Below, piece after piece: positions 35,631 through 43,935 of a DNA stretch of 64,000 nucleotides. Below the pieces are notes generated by a model, which saw only the letters and a list, made by a program, of their open reading frames with translations, was not told the origin of the DNA and ran no database searches. A program made the translations under genes and the position numbers. How positions within the stretch are numbered: position 1 is the stretch's first letter; every line of letters starts with the position of its first letter. Origin of the DNA: Bacteroidales bacterium (GTDB lineage: Bacteria > Bacteroidota > Bacteroidia > Bacteroidales > P3); contig JAFVCA010000043.1 of NCBI GenBank assembly GCA_017479705.1, positions 1-64,000 on the forward strand. The letters run 5' to 3'.

Positions 35631-36401
35631 TCACGAATCGAAATACCTGCGGAGGTTCTCCGCTTTTACTTCGAAATACCGTCTGCCAAGGCGGTCGGCA
35701 CGGCGTTCTGGCCAGAAAGTCTCGTGGCGGTGTCCCGTCCCCCGAACCAAGGCAAGGGCCTGGCTCACCACGCTGGGCACTCCCACCACAGGCAGATACA
35801 GCCACCCCCACAACTGGCTGTCCACAGTGTGGCCGTACTCGTGCCTCATCATGTTGTCCGCCCCGCGGCGCGCATAGTCTTCAAAATCCAAGCCCTCCCG
35901 CAACGTGTGGCGGCGCGGTGCCCACACATGGACAAAACAGCCTGTCGACATGCCCGCGCAGGTATGCGGGTCCCGGTGCCGGCTGACGATGAATGTGACG
36001 CCGTCCAACGTTGCCACAAACTTCACCCTGCCGGCAGCCACCCGCCATTGTGCCAACTGATAGCCGACGAACAATTGCGGCAGCTCCCACCCGAACCGGG
36101 TCGAGGCCTGGGCCAAGGTGCGCAGCCCTTTGCTGCCGTCGCTTCGCGGAGAGCAGAAGCGGTAGCGGCCCGCAAAGACCCTCCAGGCCTGAGCCGGATG
36201 GAGAGCCATGGCCACGCAGGTGGCCGCCACCATCAAGCCCTTTCCGCCAAGGAAAACCCATCCCGCCACGCTCCAGAACGTGCCACCGTCCCGCAGCATG
36301 AGCAGAGCCGCAGCCCACGTGGCCACAACCCACGCCGCTGCAACCACGCTGCCCAACAGCCGCAGCCCACGGCTTTTCCTATCATCAAAACGTTGCGTCA
36401 T
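35631..36401 (-). CDS. Membrane protein with HEYGH zinc-peptidase motif
   Basis: A 256-residue protein with two hydrophobic segments (about residues 13-36 and 43-67) and a C-terminal domain holding HEYGH (187-191) followed by a glutamate in WPERRAD (E232), the layout of a gluzincin-type metallopeptidase. Family members are of unknown role. I start it at the ATG at 36401; a GTG at 36452 is possible. Its last codons (AENLRRYFDS) are encoded by the palindromic unit at 35645-35663, so the gene appears to have gained its C-terminus from a repeat. Confidence 0.7.
   Translation of the reverse strand: MTQRFDDRKSRGLRLLGSVVAAAWVVATWAAALLMLRDGGTFWSVAGWVFLGGKGLMVAATCVAMALHPAQAWRVFAGRYRFCSPRSDGSKGLRTLAQASTRFGWELPQLFVGYQLAQWRVAAGRVKFVATLDGVTFIVSRHRDPHTCAGMSTGCFVHVWAPRRHTLREGLDFEDYARRGADNMMRHEYGHTVDSQLWGWLYLPVVGVPSVVSQALALVRGTGHRHETFWPERRADRLGRRYFEVKAENLRRYFDS
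35645..35663. repeat. Palindromic 19-mer inside the 3' end of a gene
   Basis: ACCTGCGGAGGTTCTCCGC, identical to 32982-33000 and one base different from the complement of 281-299. Here it is read as protein (AENLRR) at the C-terminus of the metalloprotein gene. Confidence 0.7.
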
Positions 36402-36820
36402 AACACGCCATTCTAAACGGGAAATATCTCCGTTTATTGCATCCCCTGTCACATTGAATCGCCACCCCGGGGCGATTTGTTCTTGGCTAATAGACTTGAA
36501 GGGCCGTTTCTTAAATTTTAATTATCGACTTTTAATTATACTTAAAAATTTTCCTCGCTCCAAACTCGTTCGTACAATTGCCGTTCAACGCTCCTTCAAT
36601 ATTGAATCAATATAGAAGGAGCGTTGAACGGGGATTCTAAGAACGGCTGACGAACGGCGGCAGATGATTCTAATAACAATATAAACAGGCCTTTAATTGT
36701 AGCTGAACAACGCTTGATAGGGCTATTTACGCCTTGCAACAGCGATTGAATAATGTTAAATTATCATACCTAAGCATTTTCAAGACAAGTGTTTATGTTT
36801 TCTTTTCTAAATTTTTTCCC
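36402..36820. other. Intergenic region between metalloprotein and CDC-like toxin genes
   Basis: AT-rich, with the second copy of the 49-bp palindrome (36582-36630). No tRNA, terminator or coding frame is supported outside that. The toxin promoter and operator-like palindrome lie at its right edge. Confidence 0.45.
36582..36630. repeat. 49-bp interspersed palindrome, copy 2
   Basis: Same element as 28702-28750, with differences only at the central base and at 36618. Here 36594 and 36618 form a C-G pair that is mismatched in copy 1, so the stem is better preserved: 23 of 24 pairs. Confidence 0.85.
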
Positions 36821-36849
36821 CGTATATTGAAAAATATACGTATCTTTGC
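36821..36849 (+). promoter_or_regulatory. Promoter of the CDC-like toxin with adjoining palindrome
   Basis: TAtcTTTGc at 36841-36849 is a strong -7 element. Immediately before it, CGTATATT (36821-36828) and AATATACG (36833-36840) form a perfect inverted repeat with a GAAA spacer. That puts a candidate repressor site where the -10 to -30 region is bound by polymerase. The start codon lies 104 bases downstream of the box. Confidence 0.6.
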
Positions 36850-36953
36850 ATCGTGGTTTAAGAAGAGACTGATTGTTATTTAATTTAGAAGGAATACATA
36901 CACGATAAATTCAAAAAACCTCGCAATAGTATTAAGGTTAATTGCACATCACT

Positions 36954-39140
36954 ATGGCAAACACTCATCCGGTTATTGCAAATGCCGCCCTCACCGTTGT
37001 AAGCAGGACGGCGACATCCATCTCCCTGAAGTGGGAAAAGGCTACCGACAGGGAGACTCCGGCAGAGAAGCTGGAATACTGCGTCACATGGTGCGTCTCG
37101 CCGTACGTATGGGACAACAAAGTCCGTAAGATGGGCGACTGGATAGCCAACAATGATTCCTACACCATCAGAGGATTGAAACCCGGCACAAAGTATGACG
37201 TTATCGTCTACGTGCACGACAGTCAGGGAGCCGAAAGCATGTATGCGATTACCACCATTACCACTTTGACAAAAGAACTGCCCAACAATCCTCCAGTCAT
37301 CCCCAACAAGATTGTTGCTATATCCAACATTGGTACCACGAGCTTAACTATTAAGTGGCAGAGTGCAACTGATAAGGAAACAGCACGAAAAGACTTGAAA
37401 TATATAGTCAGGTGGACTCCCGGTCCCGATTACGCTAACTCGAACTATAAACAGAGTTCTCTTCTGGCAGATGTCGCAAGCAAAAGAATTTTCTTGAAAA
37501 GACCTACCAGCAATACATACATAATCACAGGACTATATCCTGGTAGAAGCTACAAAATTGTAGTTTATGTATTCGATGGGAAGTATTTATCTGCCTATAC
37601 CCCTTTGTATGCTACCACTTCCCAAAGCAACAGCAGTAGTAGCGGTACAGGAGCTGTCACTAATCCCAAAAGCATCAACGACCTTCTTGCCAGCGTCCCG
37701 TATAGCGAAACGGCATTGATAAACAATGACCTGTATGACGACAAGACCCTCTATCCCGATGCCATAGAGAGTCTGCCTGACAGGGATGCTGCATTCCTTT
37801 TGACCAAGAAAGAAACCTCTATCTCCAACAAGGAGATTTATGTCCGTGGCAGCGGCTATGAAAACATCTACCCCGGAGCCATACTGCTGGTTGATACGGA
37901 CCTCACCACGGGCTCCCCCACTCCGCTGTCCAACGTGAAAAGAAACAAGATTAGCATATTCGGCGACTTCCTTGCCGGCAGCACCACTACCCAAAACAAT
38001 GTAGAGCCGGACAACTCGTCTGTCAACGAAGCGGTCAACAGAATTATGGAAATCCTGTTGAAAGACACCCGGTATGAGGCTCCAGGAATGCAGGCTCCCA
38101 GAACCCGCATCCACTCCAGCGAAAAGAGCCTGATGCTGGACCTCTCGGTCGACTCCTCGTTTGCCGGTGTCAATGTGAATGTCAAGGCCAAGACGGACTC
38201 CTCCCAACAGACCTTTGTCCAAGCCACAACTTTGGAGCAGGACTACTTCACCGTCAAACTGAAAGACACTTGGCGGCAGGATCCCTCATCGCTGTTTGAC
38301 AAGAGCGTCACCCCGGACCAGCTGCGGAAGGCCATGAACGGCAAAGCCTTGGCCATTGTCACCTCTGTGACCTATGGACGCACATTCAGCTATCTGCGCG
38401 AATACTCGGCCAAGAAGTTCAAGATTGACTCCAGCCAGAAGGTGTCCGGCTATGGAACGACGGCAAGCGGAAGCGAAAACTATTCCGAATCGGAGAGTTA
38501 CGAAAACGCCTCCATATTCAACCTCGGCGGTGTTGGACTAACCACAAGCGCCCTGAAAGGCAAGAAGACTCAGGCAGAGCTGGAGGCTGCTATGGCAGCA
38601 AATATGAAGTTCAGCCGCAACAACCAGGGCGTAGTCACAAAATACACCATTCAATTGGTGACGGGCACCACGCCAGGCAAGGTCGTCAAACCGCTCTTCA
38701 ATGGCAAGCAATACCAGATAGGATACGTCAGATGCCCGAGAAAACTGTCGGCATACGTCAATGTTTCCCCCGTAAGGGTGGGAGGCCCCGGCGGCGGCGA
38801 CGTCAGAGTGTATCTCGATGTCCAATGCTTCCGTGTTGTGGATGGTAAACCTGTTGTTTTCAAGACTATCAATAACAACTCCTCCAGCAAAGAGCAGGAT
38901 CCATGGTGGTACACTTGCAACAAGAGTGCAACCAAAATATTCGGTGATTTAAATGTAGGCCAATACATTTACAAAGACCCGACAATAAGGATCAGATCAA
39001 GAGCCTCAAAAGTGTCGAAGTGGACAACTGACGATTCAAGGATACTCAACCATGGTGAGATAGAAACGGGCGAGATGGATGTCTATCTGAAAGGAGATGT
39101 CGCCAGAGCCGTGACTATTAAAGAGATCAAGTCCAAGTAG
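36954..39140 (+). CDS. Cholesterol-dependent-cytolysin-like protein with two FN3 domains
   Basis: A 728-residue protein. Residues about 5-105 and 113-222 are two fibronectin type III domains (SISLKWEKATDRETP and SLTIKWQSATDKETA). After a Ser-rich linker, residues 238-728 match the thiol-activated cytolysin family: YPGAILLVD (306-314), DNSSVNEAVN (353-362), YFTVKLKD (431-438), VTSVTYGR (469-476) and the LGG before the second membrane hairpin (524-526) line up with LYPGALLVVD, PSNSSVRGAVN, YYTVSV, SVAYGR and ILGG of pneumolysin. The cholesterol-binding undecapeptide is absent, as in CDC-like proteins of Bacteroidetes. No signal peptide is seen; an in-frame stop precedes the start region. It would oligomerise into membrane pores; target cells and export route are unknown. 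Confidence 0.85.
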   Translation: MANTHPVIANAALTVVSRTATSISLKWEKATDRETPAEKLEYCVTWCVSPYVWDNKVRKMGDWIANNDSYTIRGLKPGTKYDVIVYVHDSQGAESMYAITTITTLTKELPNNPPVIPNKIVAISNIGTTSLTIKWQSATDKETARKDLKYIVRWTPGPDYANSNYKQSSLLADVASKRIFLKRPTSNTYIITGLYPGRSYKIVVYVFDGKYLSAYTPLYATTSQSNSSSSGTGAVTNPKSINDLLASVPYSETALINNDLYDDKTLYPDAIESLPDRDAAFLLTKKETSISNKEIYVRGSGYENIYPGAILLVDTDLTTGSPTPLSNVKRNKISIFGDFLAGSTTTQNNVEPDNSSVNEAVNRIMEILLKDTRYEAPGMQAPRTRIHSSEKSLMLDLSVDSSFAGVNVNVKAKTDSSQQTFVQATTLEQDYFTVKLKDTWRQDPSSLFDKSVTPDQLRKAMNGKALAIVTSVTYGRTFSYLREYSAKKFKIDSSQKVSGYGTTASGSENYSESESYENASIFNLGGVGLTTSALKGKKTQAELEAAMAANMKFSRNNQGVVTKYTIQLVTGTTPGKVVKPLFNGKQYQIGYVRCPRKLSAYVNVSPVRVGGPGGGDVRVYLDVQCFRVVDGKPVVFKTINNNSSSKEQDPWWYTCNKSATKIFGDLNVGQYIYKDPTIRIRSRASKVSKWTTDDSRILNHGEIETGEMDVYLKGDVARAVTIKEIKSK

Positions 39141-39148
39141 CAATCCCG

Positions 39149-39222
39149 TGAAATTGAAAAGTGAAAATTGAAACACGACTCACATATTCAAGCATTCACA
39201 AATAAACACCTTCAAACATTAA
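39149..39222 (+). repeat. Composite intergenic repeat, copy C
   Basis: GTGAAATTGAAAAGTGAAA-type units, then TGAAACACGACTCACA (39169-39184, the complement of the core in copies B and E), then ATTCAAGCATTCAC-type units. It lies between the toxin stop codon and its terminator. Confidence 0.6.
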
Positions 39223-39226
39223 CACA

Positions 39227-39267
39227 GGGCAGCTGCACCACGCGGTGCGGCTGCCCTTTCCCTTTTT
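39227..39267 (+). terminator. Intrinsic terminator downstream of the CDC-like gene
   Basis: GGGCAGC (39227-39233) pairs with GCTGCCC (39250-39256) and the inner GCACC with GGTGC, followed by TTTCCCTTTTT. It ends the single-gene toxin transcript. Confidence 0.88.
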
Positions 39268-39296
39268 GAGAGGGGAATGCGGGTATGAAAGCAATT

Positions 39297-39366
39297 AAAA
39301 ATTAATAATTAATAATTGACTCGCACATTCAAGCACTAACACATTCACACATTCAAGCATTCACAA
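39297..39366 (+). repeat. Composite intergenic repeat, copy D
   Basis: ATTAATAATTAATAATTGACTC followed by CACATTCAAGCACTAAC and ACACATTCAAGCATTCAC units. It lacks the GTGTTTCA core and is the most degenerate copy. It abuts the 3' end of the efflux operon. Confidence 0.5.
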
Positions 39367-39368
39367 AT

Positions 39369-40961
39369 TCAAGTCCCCACCCCATTGGAAAGGGGTGCGC
39401 GTGAGGTGAGGGTGTTGTAAATCTTGCGCATGGTGGGAAGTGTGATGTATTGCTTGCTGTTGAAGCGTGACAGGAGTAGGATGAGCAGGGTGACGACACC
39501 GATGAGGACGGTGAGCCCGAAGAGGTTGCGCAGCCCCACCATGAGGGCTTGCTCCACCACGGCGGGAGCGGAGGCGGCAGGGTTTGCACTGCCGAGCAAA
39601 GCCATGTTCTTGACCATTTCGGCACGCAGCAGGTGTCCGTACAGGGCTGCCCCGATGGGCGAGGCCACTCCGGTCCTGACAAGGCCGAGGACGGTGAGCA
39701 TCATGAAGCGGTGCTCGAAGGGTGTGTTGCTCTCGACGTAGGTGGTGAGGACGACGAAGATGAGGGCGTGGCCCACGCCACTGAAGAAGCAGGGCACGAC
39801 GAGGGCTTGGAGGGGAGTGCTTGGGGTGACAAGGAAGTACATTGCCGCGGCATACATGGTGGTGATGAGGAGGCTGAGGCCGGTGAGCTGCTTGTAGTTC
39901 CAGCCAAGGCCGGTGAGTCCCCACCGCCCCATGAGGCAGCCGAGCACTACGCCCGCAAGGATGGCCCAGTTGAGATTGACGCTGCTGACGGCGCCGTAGT
40001 GCAGCACGGCGCCGGTAAGCGTGTTCTGCAACACGGTCTGGCTGCTGAGCATGACACCGCTGACAAAGAAGAGAACCATGATAGGCCACAGGTGGGGCGA
40101 ACCGGCGGAGGACTTCCGACTGTTGATGCCGAAGCATTGCGGGGCTATGAAGGGCTGCGCAATGCGGTTCATGCGGTGGATGTTGATGCCCAAGGCTATG
40201 AGACTGACGGCGGCGCAGATGACCATGGTGGGAGAGTGGAACCATTCCTGCCGCTCGCCGTAGACGAAGAGTGCGGTGAGGGCGGTGAGGAAGAGGCTCC
40301 ATAGAGCCATGCCCGTCCAGTCTATGCCTTTGAGGGGTACAGGCGGCTGGAAACGGAAGTCCTTGAGCGCAAGCAGCGCGAAGGCTATGACAACAAGGTG
40401 CAGGGCGACGAGGGCATAGGTGACGTAGTGCCAGGTGTAGAAGTGGCTGATGTAGGTGCTGCCCAGCCCGCCAAGCTCCACGCCGCCGAAGACGGCAAGG
40501 AAGACGACGGTGAGGAAAGGTGCAAGGTGCATGTTGGGGCTGATGACGGCCATCATGGAGGACATACACTCGAAGGTGCCCCACACTTTGAAAATACCAA
40601 AGAGGAAACAGAGCGCCACGAGGAGGTAGAGCCTGATGGGCAGGGAGGGGAGCATGCAAAGCCTCTCGGCCAACAGGGAGATGAGGATGATGGATGCTGA
40701 GGATATGATGATTATCTGGCGTGTGGTAAAGCGGAACTTCAGCCTGAAGAGTATGGGGAAGGTGACGGTGATGCCAAGGATGCAGGCAAAGCCGCACATC
40801 ATCACGTCGTCACTCCGAAGGGCGGTGTCGCTGATGATGTCGGAAGCGATGTTCATGTATAGCGGGTTGGAGCACTGGTAGACGAAGGGCAGCACAAGCA
40901 GCAGCGGGAAGCGCAGCCACTCCGGCACACGGTCTCTGAACATGGGGAGTTTGGATTTCAT
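39369..40961 (-). CDS. MFS multidrug efflux permease, EmrB/DHA2-like
   Basis: A 530-residue major facilitator protein with about 14 hydrophobic segments and no soluble domain. Its position two bases after an EmrA-type adaptor and downstream of a TolC-type channel identifies it as the inner membrane pump of a tripartite exporter using the proton gradient. Start at 40961 (MKSKLPMFRDRVPEW). Its GC-rich sequence matches the rest of the operon. The substrate is unknown. Confidence 0.85.
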   Translation of the reverse strand: MKSKLPMFRDRVPEWLRFPLLLVLPFVYQCSNPLYMNIASDIISDTALRSDDVMMCGFACILGITVTFPILFRLKFRFTTRQIIIISSASIILISLLAERLCMLPSLPIRLYLLVALCFLFGIFKVWGTFECMSSMMAVISPNMHLAPFLTVVFLAVFGGVELGGLGSTYISHFYTWHYVTYALVALHLVVIAFALLALKDFRFQPPVPLKGIDWTGMALWSLFLTALTALFVYGERQEWFHSPTMVICAAVSLIALGINIHRMNRIAQPFIAPQCFGINSRKSSAGSPHLWPIMVLFFVSGVMLSSQTVLQNTLTGAVLHYGAVSSVNLNWAILAGVVLGCLMGRWGLTGLGWNYKQLTGLSLLITTMYAAAMYFLVTPSTPLQALVVPCFFSGVGHALIFVVLTTYVESNTPFEHRFMMLTVLGLVRTGVASPIGAALYGHLLRAEMVKNMALLGSANPAASAPAVVEQALMVGLRNLFGLTVLIGVVTLLILLLSRFNSKQYITLPTMRKIYNTLTSRAPLSNGVGT

Positions 40962-40963
40962 GG

Positions 40964-42001
40964 CTATTTGACCACTTTGCATTCTACGTTCATGCCGGAC
41001 TTGAGCAGGGCAAGATCGTCGGTGTTGTTGTCGGAAGCAGGGAGCGCAATCTTGACGGGGATGAGCTGTTCGACCTTGACGAAGTTGCCTGTGGAGTTGT
41101 CTTGCGGCACTGCGGAGAACTGCCCTCCTGTGGCATCGGCCACGGATGCCACACGGCCCGTGAACGTTTTGCCGCCGAGAGCGTCGACTTTGACGCGCAC
41201 TTCGGCACCCTCCTTGATGTTCTTCAGCTGCCGCTCGCGGAAATTGGCATCCACCCAGCAGTCGGCATTGCTGACTATGACGGCCAGCAGCTGGCCGGGG
41301 TGAACAAGTTCGCCCTCCTGCACGGCTTTGCGCCCCAAGCGACCGCTACAGGGGGCCGTGACGACGGTGTAGCCCAGATTGAGACGGGCTTGCTGCAGGG
41401 TGGCTTCGGCCACCTGTATGGCGGCTTGGTTCTGGTCCAAGCGCTGGCTCTGCTCGTTCTGCACCAAGCGTGTGCTCTGCTGCTGGCGCAGAAGTCGGTC
41501 GTAGCGGGCTTTGAGCGTTTTGTACCGGGTCTCGACGTTGTCGAACTGCTGCTGGGTCACCGCCGCACCGGCAAGGAGCTGTTTGTAGCGGTTGTATTCC
41601 TTTTCGGCATTGGCAATCTGGAGCCTGACCTCGTCCAGCTCGGCGTCGCTGACGGTGATGTTGTTCTGCGCTGTGCGGATGGTGGTGCCTTGGGCTTTGC
41701 TGCCGGCCAGGGCGTTCTGAAGGGCCGCCTCGGCTTGTGCCACTTGCAGACGGTATTGGGCATCCTCGATGATGACGAGGGTGTCGCCTTTTTGAACTTC
41801 ATCATATTCGCTGTAGTGGACCGAGGAGGCAAAACCTTGCACACGGCTGTTCACGGCCACTAAGTCGCGCCGCACCTGAGCGTTGTTGGTCCAGGCTTTG
41901 CTACCGGGATGCAAGAAGAGAGAAAAAATCCATACCAAGCCCACAAGGATGAGGGCCACTACAATAATGTTGACTAATAAAGTGCGTTGTTTGTGTTTCA
42001 T
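40964..42001 (-). CDS. Membrane fusion protein, EmrA/HlyD family
   Basis: A 345-residue periplasmic adaptor. One N-terminal transmembrane helix (about residues 10-28) is followed by a split lipoyl/barrel-sandwich domain (ALVNSRVQGFASSVHYSEYDEVQKGDTLVII and YTVVTAPCSGRLGRKAVQEGELVHPG) around a long coiled-coil hairpin (residues about 80-205), then a beta-barrel (VDANFRERQLKNIKEGAEVRVKVDA). It connects the MFS pump to the outer membrane channel. Confidence 0.93.
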   Translation of the reverse strand: MKHKQRTLLVNIIVVALILVGLVWIFSLFLHPGSKAWTNNAQVRRDLVAVNSRVQGFASSVHYSEYDEVQKGDTLVIIEDAQYRLQVAQAEAALQNALAGSKAQGTTIRTAQNNITVSDAELDEVRLQIANAEKEYNRYKQLLAGAAVTQQQFDNVETRYKTLKARYDRLLRQQQSTRLVQNEQSQRLDQNQAAIQVAEATLQQARLNLGYTVVTAPCSGRLGRKAVQEGELVHPGQLLAVIVSNADCWVDANFRERQLKNIKEGAEVRVKVDALGGKTFTGRVASVADATGGQFSAVPQDNSTGNFVKVEQLIPVKIALPASDNNTDDLALLKSGMNVECKVVK

Positions 42002-42002
42002 A

Positions 42003-42093
42003 TATGTTTGAATGTGTTAATTCGTGAATGCTTGAATGTGGTAATGCTTGAATGTGTGAGTCGTGTTTCAATTTTCACTTTTCAATTTTCAAG
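42003..42093 (-). repeat. Composite intergenic repeat, copy E
   Basis: Units of TTGAATGTG and TTAATTCGTGAATG, the 20-mer AATGTGTGAGTCGTGTTTCA (42051-42070, identical to 32921-32940), then ATTTTCACTTTTCAATTTTC. It sits inside the efflux operon, between the channel and adaptor genes. Confidence 0.65.
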
Positions 42094-42094
42094 G

Positions 42095-43390
42095 TTATCC
42101 TATCCCCAGGATGTATTGCAACAGGTATTGGCGGTAGGCGATGTTGATGCGTGCGCCCACGAGGTCCATCTCGGCACTCAGCTTGGTGTTGGCGGCGTCC
42201 AAGAGGTCTACCATCAAGGCCAGGTCGGCGCGGTATCTGGCAGCCACGACGGTGTAGTTCTGTTCAGCCAAAGCCACGCTCTTCTGTTTCACGGCGTAGT
42301 TCCTCCGTGCTTCGTCAATCCGCAGCAGGGCTGTCTCCACCTGATGAGCAGTTTGCTCTTCTGCCAGTTGCCGCTCGGTGTTGCGCTGCTGCATTTGCAG
42401 TTTGGCGGCTTTCACGTTGGCAGACGTCTTCCAGAGACTGCTGATGTCGTAGCGCAACGCCGCCCCCACAAACCAGAAGTTATAGTTTATGTCGTAAGGC
42501 GTAATGTCAATGGTAACAGGTCCGTTCAACTGGTCTTGCGCCACTAAGGCTATGTATGGCAATTGTGCGGCTCGGCTCTGCCTCAGGGCTTCGTTGGCCA
42601 TCTCGGCTTTCTTGGTTGCCATCTGTACGGGGAATGTCTGGTAGTGGTTGAGGCTGGTGTTTACGGGGACGTTCAGAAAGGTGCTGTCCGGCACCACGCG
42701 CGTCCCTTTGGGCAGACCGGCCAGGGTCACTATGCGGCTGTTGGCAATGGCCATGTCGTTCTCCACCACGGTGCGCTGCATCTGTAGGTCGGCCAAGCGC
42801 AACTCGTAGCGGGTGCGGTCGTTTTGCAAAGCCGCACCTTGCTCGTGACGCATGCGCATCTCGTCTATCAGGCGCACGGTGAGAGCTATGTTGCTGTCGT
42901 ACACCTCCACTTGCCGCATGGCACGATAGAGGTCGAGGTAAAGCCCCACCAGCTCGAAATGCACGTCCTGCCGCTGCTGCTCATAGCCTAACTGGGCCAA
43001 TTCCTGCCCCAGGGCTGCTTTGTGGTGCCCCGCGCGCAAGGCTCCTCCGGCATATATCACCTGTTGGGCATCGAGCCCGAAGCGGGTGCTGAAATGAGGC
43101 ATCTCCACACGGAAGCTGTAGCTCGAATCGCGGCCCCAGCCGTAACCGTCGCCAAGGTATCCCACCGTGGCGCTCAGCCGCAGGTCGGGGGTCAGCGTGC
43201 CGAGGGTGGCGGCATTGTAGCTTTCGTGGGCGGCTTGCACACCCATGCGTGCCGCTTTCAGGGTCGTGCCCGCACTGTCGGCGTATGCCATCACTTCAGT
43301 GAGGCTCATTGGGCGCTCTTGGGCTTGGATGCTGCATGTCATAAATAATGTTAATGCAGCCAATAATAAACCATGTTTTTGTCGTATCAT
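42095..43390 (-). CDS. TolC family outer membrane efflux channel
   Basis: A 431-residue outer membrane factor with a signal peptide (about residues 1-23, MTCSIQAQ end) and two homologous halves rich in long alpha-helical coiled coil (for example QELAQLGYEQQRQDVHFELVGLYLDLYRAMRQVEVYDSN). The segment ending DLLDAANTKLSAEMDLVGARINIAYRQYLLQYILG is typical of the TolC C-terminal repeat. It is first gene of the exporter operon, driven by the promoter at 43502-43510. Confidence 0.93.
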   Translation of the reverse strand: MIRQKHGLLLAALTLFMTCSIQAQERPMSLTEVMAYADSAGTTLKAARMGVQAAHESYNAATLGTLTPDLRLSATVGYLGDGYGWGRDSSYSFRVEMPHFSTRFGLDAQQVIYAGGALRAGHHKAALGQELAQLGYEQQRQDVHFELVGLYLDLYRAMRQVEVYDSNIALTVRLIDEMRMRHEQGAALQNDRTRYELRLADLQMQRTVVENDMAIANSRIVTLAGLPKGTRVVPDSTFLNVPVNTSLNHYQTFPVQMATKKAEMANEALRQSRAAQLPYIALVAQDQLNGPVTIDITPYDINYNFWFVGAALRYDISSLWKTSANVKAAKLQMQQRNTERQLAEEQTAHQVETALLRIDEARRNYAVKQKSVALAEQNYTVVAARYRADLALMVDLLDAANTKLSAEMDLVGARINIAYRQYLLQYILGIG

Positions 43391-43501
43391 ACTCTATATG
43401 TTAGTTAAAAATAGTGTCCTTGCGGGGCTGTTTATCTGGCACCCCAACTGACCTCAAAACGTGAGTATTATACGTTACGGTAGATTATACGATAAACGAT
43501 T

Positions 43502-43510
43502 GCAAAGATA
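43502..43510 (-). promoter_or_regulatory. -7 promoter element of the efflux operon
   Basis: TAtcTTTGc on the minus strand, 112 bases before the TolC-family start codon. The leader between them shows no clear structure. An AATTGAAAGGTGAAAAGTGAAA stretch of the composite repeat family follows on its upstream side (43516-43612). Confidence 0.6.
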
Positions 43511-43660
43511 CAACTTTAAATCCAATTGAAAGGTGAAAAGTGAAAATTGGAATGTGGATACCATACTGGCAATCCGTTTCAATTTTCAATTCGTGAAGGT
43601 TTTCAATTTTCGCTGTCCACACCTTGATTCTTTTTTTTCCGCCGAATGGGAAAAAAAACG

Positions 43661-43669
43661 TATCTTTGC
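43661..43669 (+). promoter_or_regulatory. Promoter of the defence island leader
   Basis: TAtcTTTGc preceded by an A-rich tract. The stretch from 43660 (CGTATCTTTGCAT, one base, GTGG) is shared with the promoter of the CDC-like gene at 36840-36857. The expected transcript has a leader of about 300 bases before the helicase gene. Confidence 0.65.
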
Positions 43670-43779
43670 ATGGTGGAATAAACACAAAGGCCTCGGCCTA
43701 ACGAAACTAAATTATTATAAACGAAACAACAAAAAGAAGAAACAGAACAACAAAAGTATAGAATAACGACATAAAATAA

Positions 43780-43935
43780 AGCGTTTTTGCTTTTCAAGTG
43801 GACCGAAATCTCGACAATTTCAGAATCCCAAACGAGAAGGCAAGAAACGCTCACGGTGTATATCCGTGGGCTTTCTCGTTTTGGGGATAGGTAGTCGAGA
43901 ACCTCGGTCCAGACAGAAGTCCGCGGTTTTTTTTG
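43780..43935 (+). ncRNA. Structured RNA leader or small RNA
   Basis: A compact fold is visible by pairing. Outer stem TGGACCGA (43799-43806) with TCGGTCCA (43904-43911), extended by TCTCGAC (43809-43815) with GTCGAGA (43894-43900). A second long stem joins 43825-43841 and 43868-43888. An apical CACGG/CCGTG hairpin lies at 43852-43868. AGCGTTTTTGC (43780-43790) can also pair with 43840-43851, as a pseudoknot or alternative fold. An eight-T run follows at 43927-43934. The rod with internal loops resembles 6S RNA topology, but I cannot confirm any family; it could also be a cis leader controlling the helicase gene 41 bases downstream. Confidence 0.5.
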
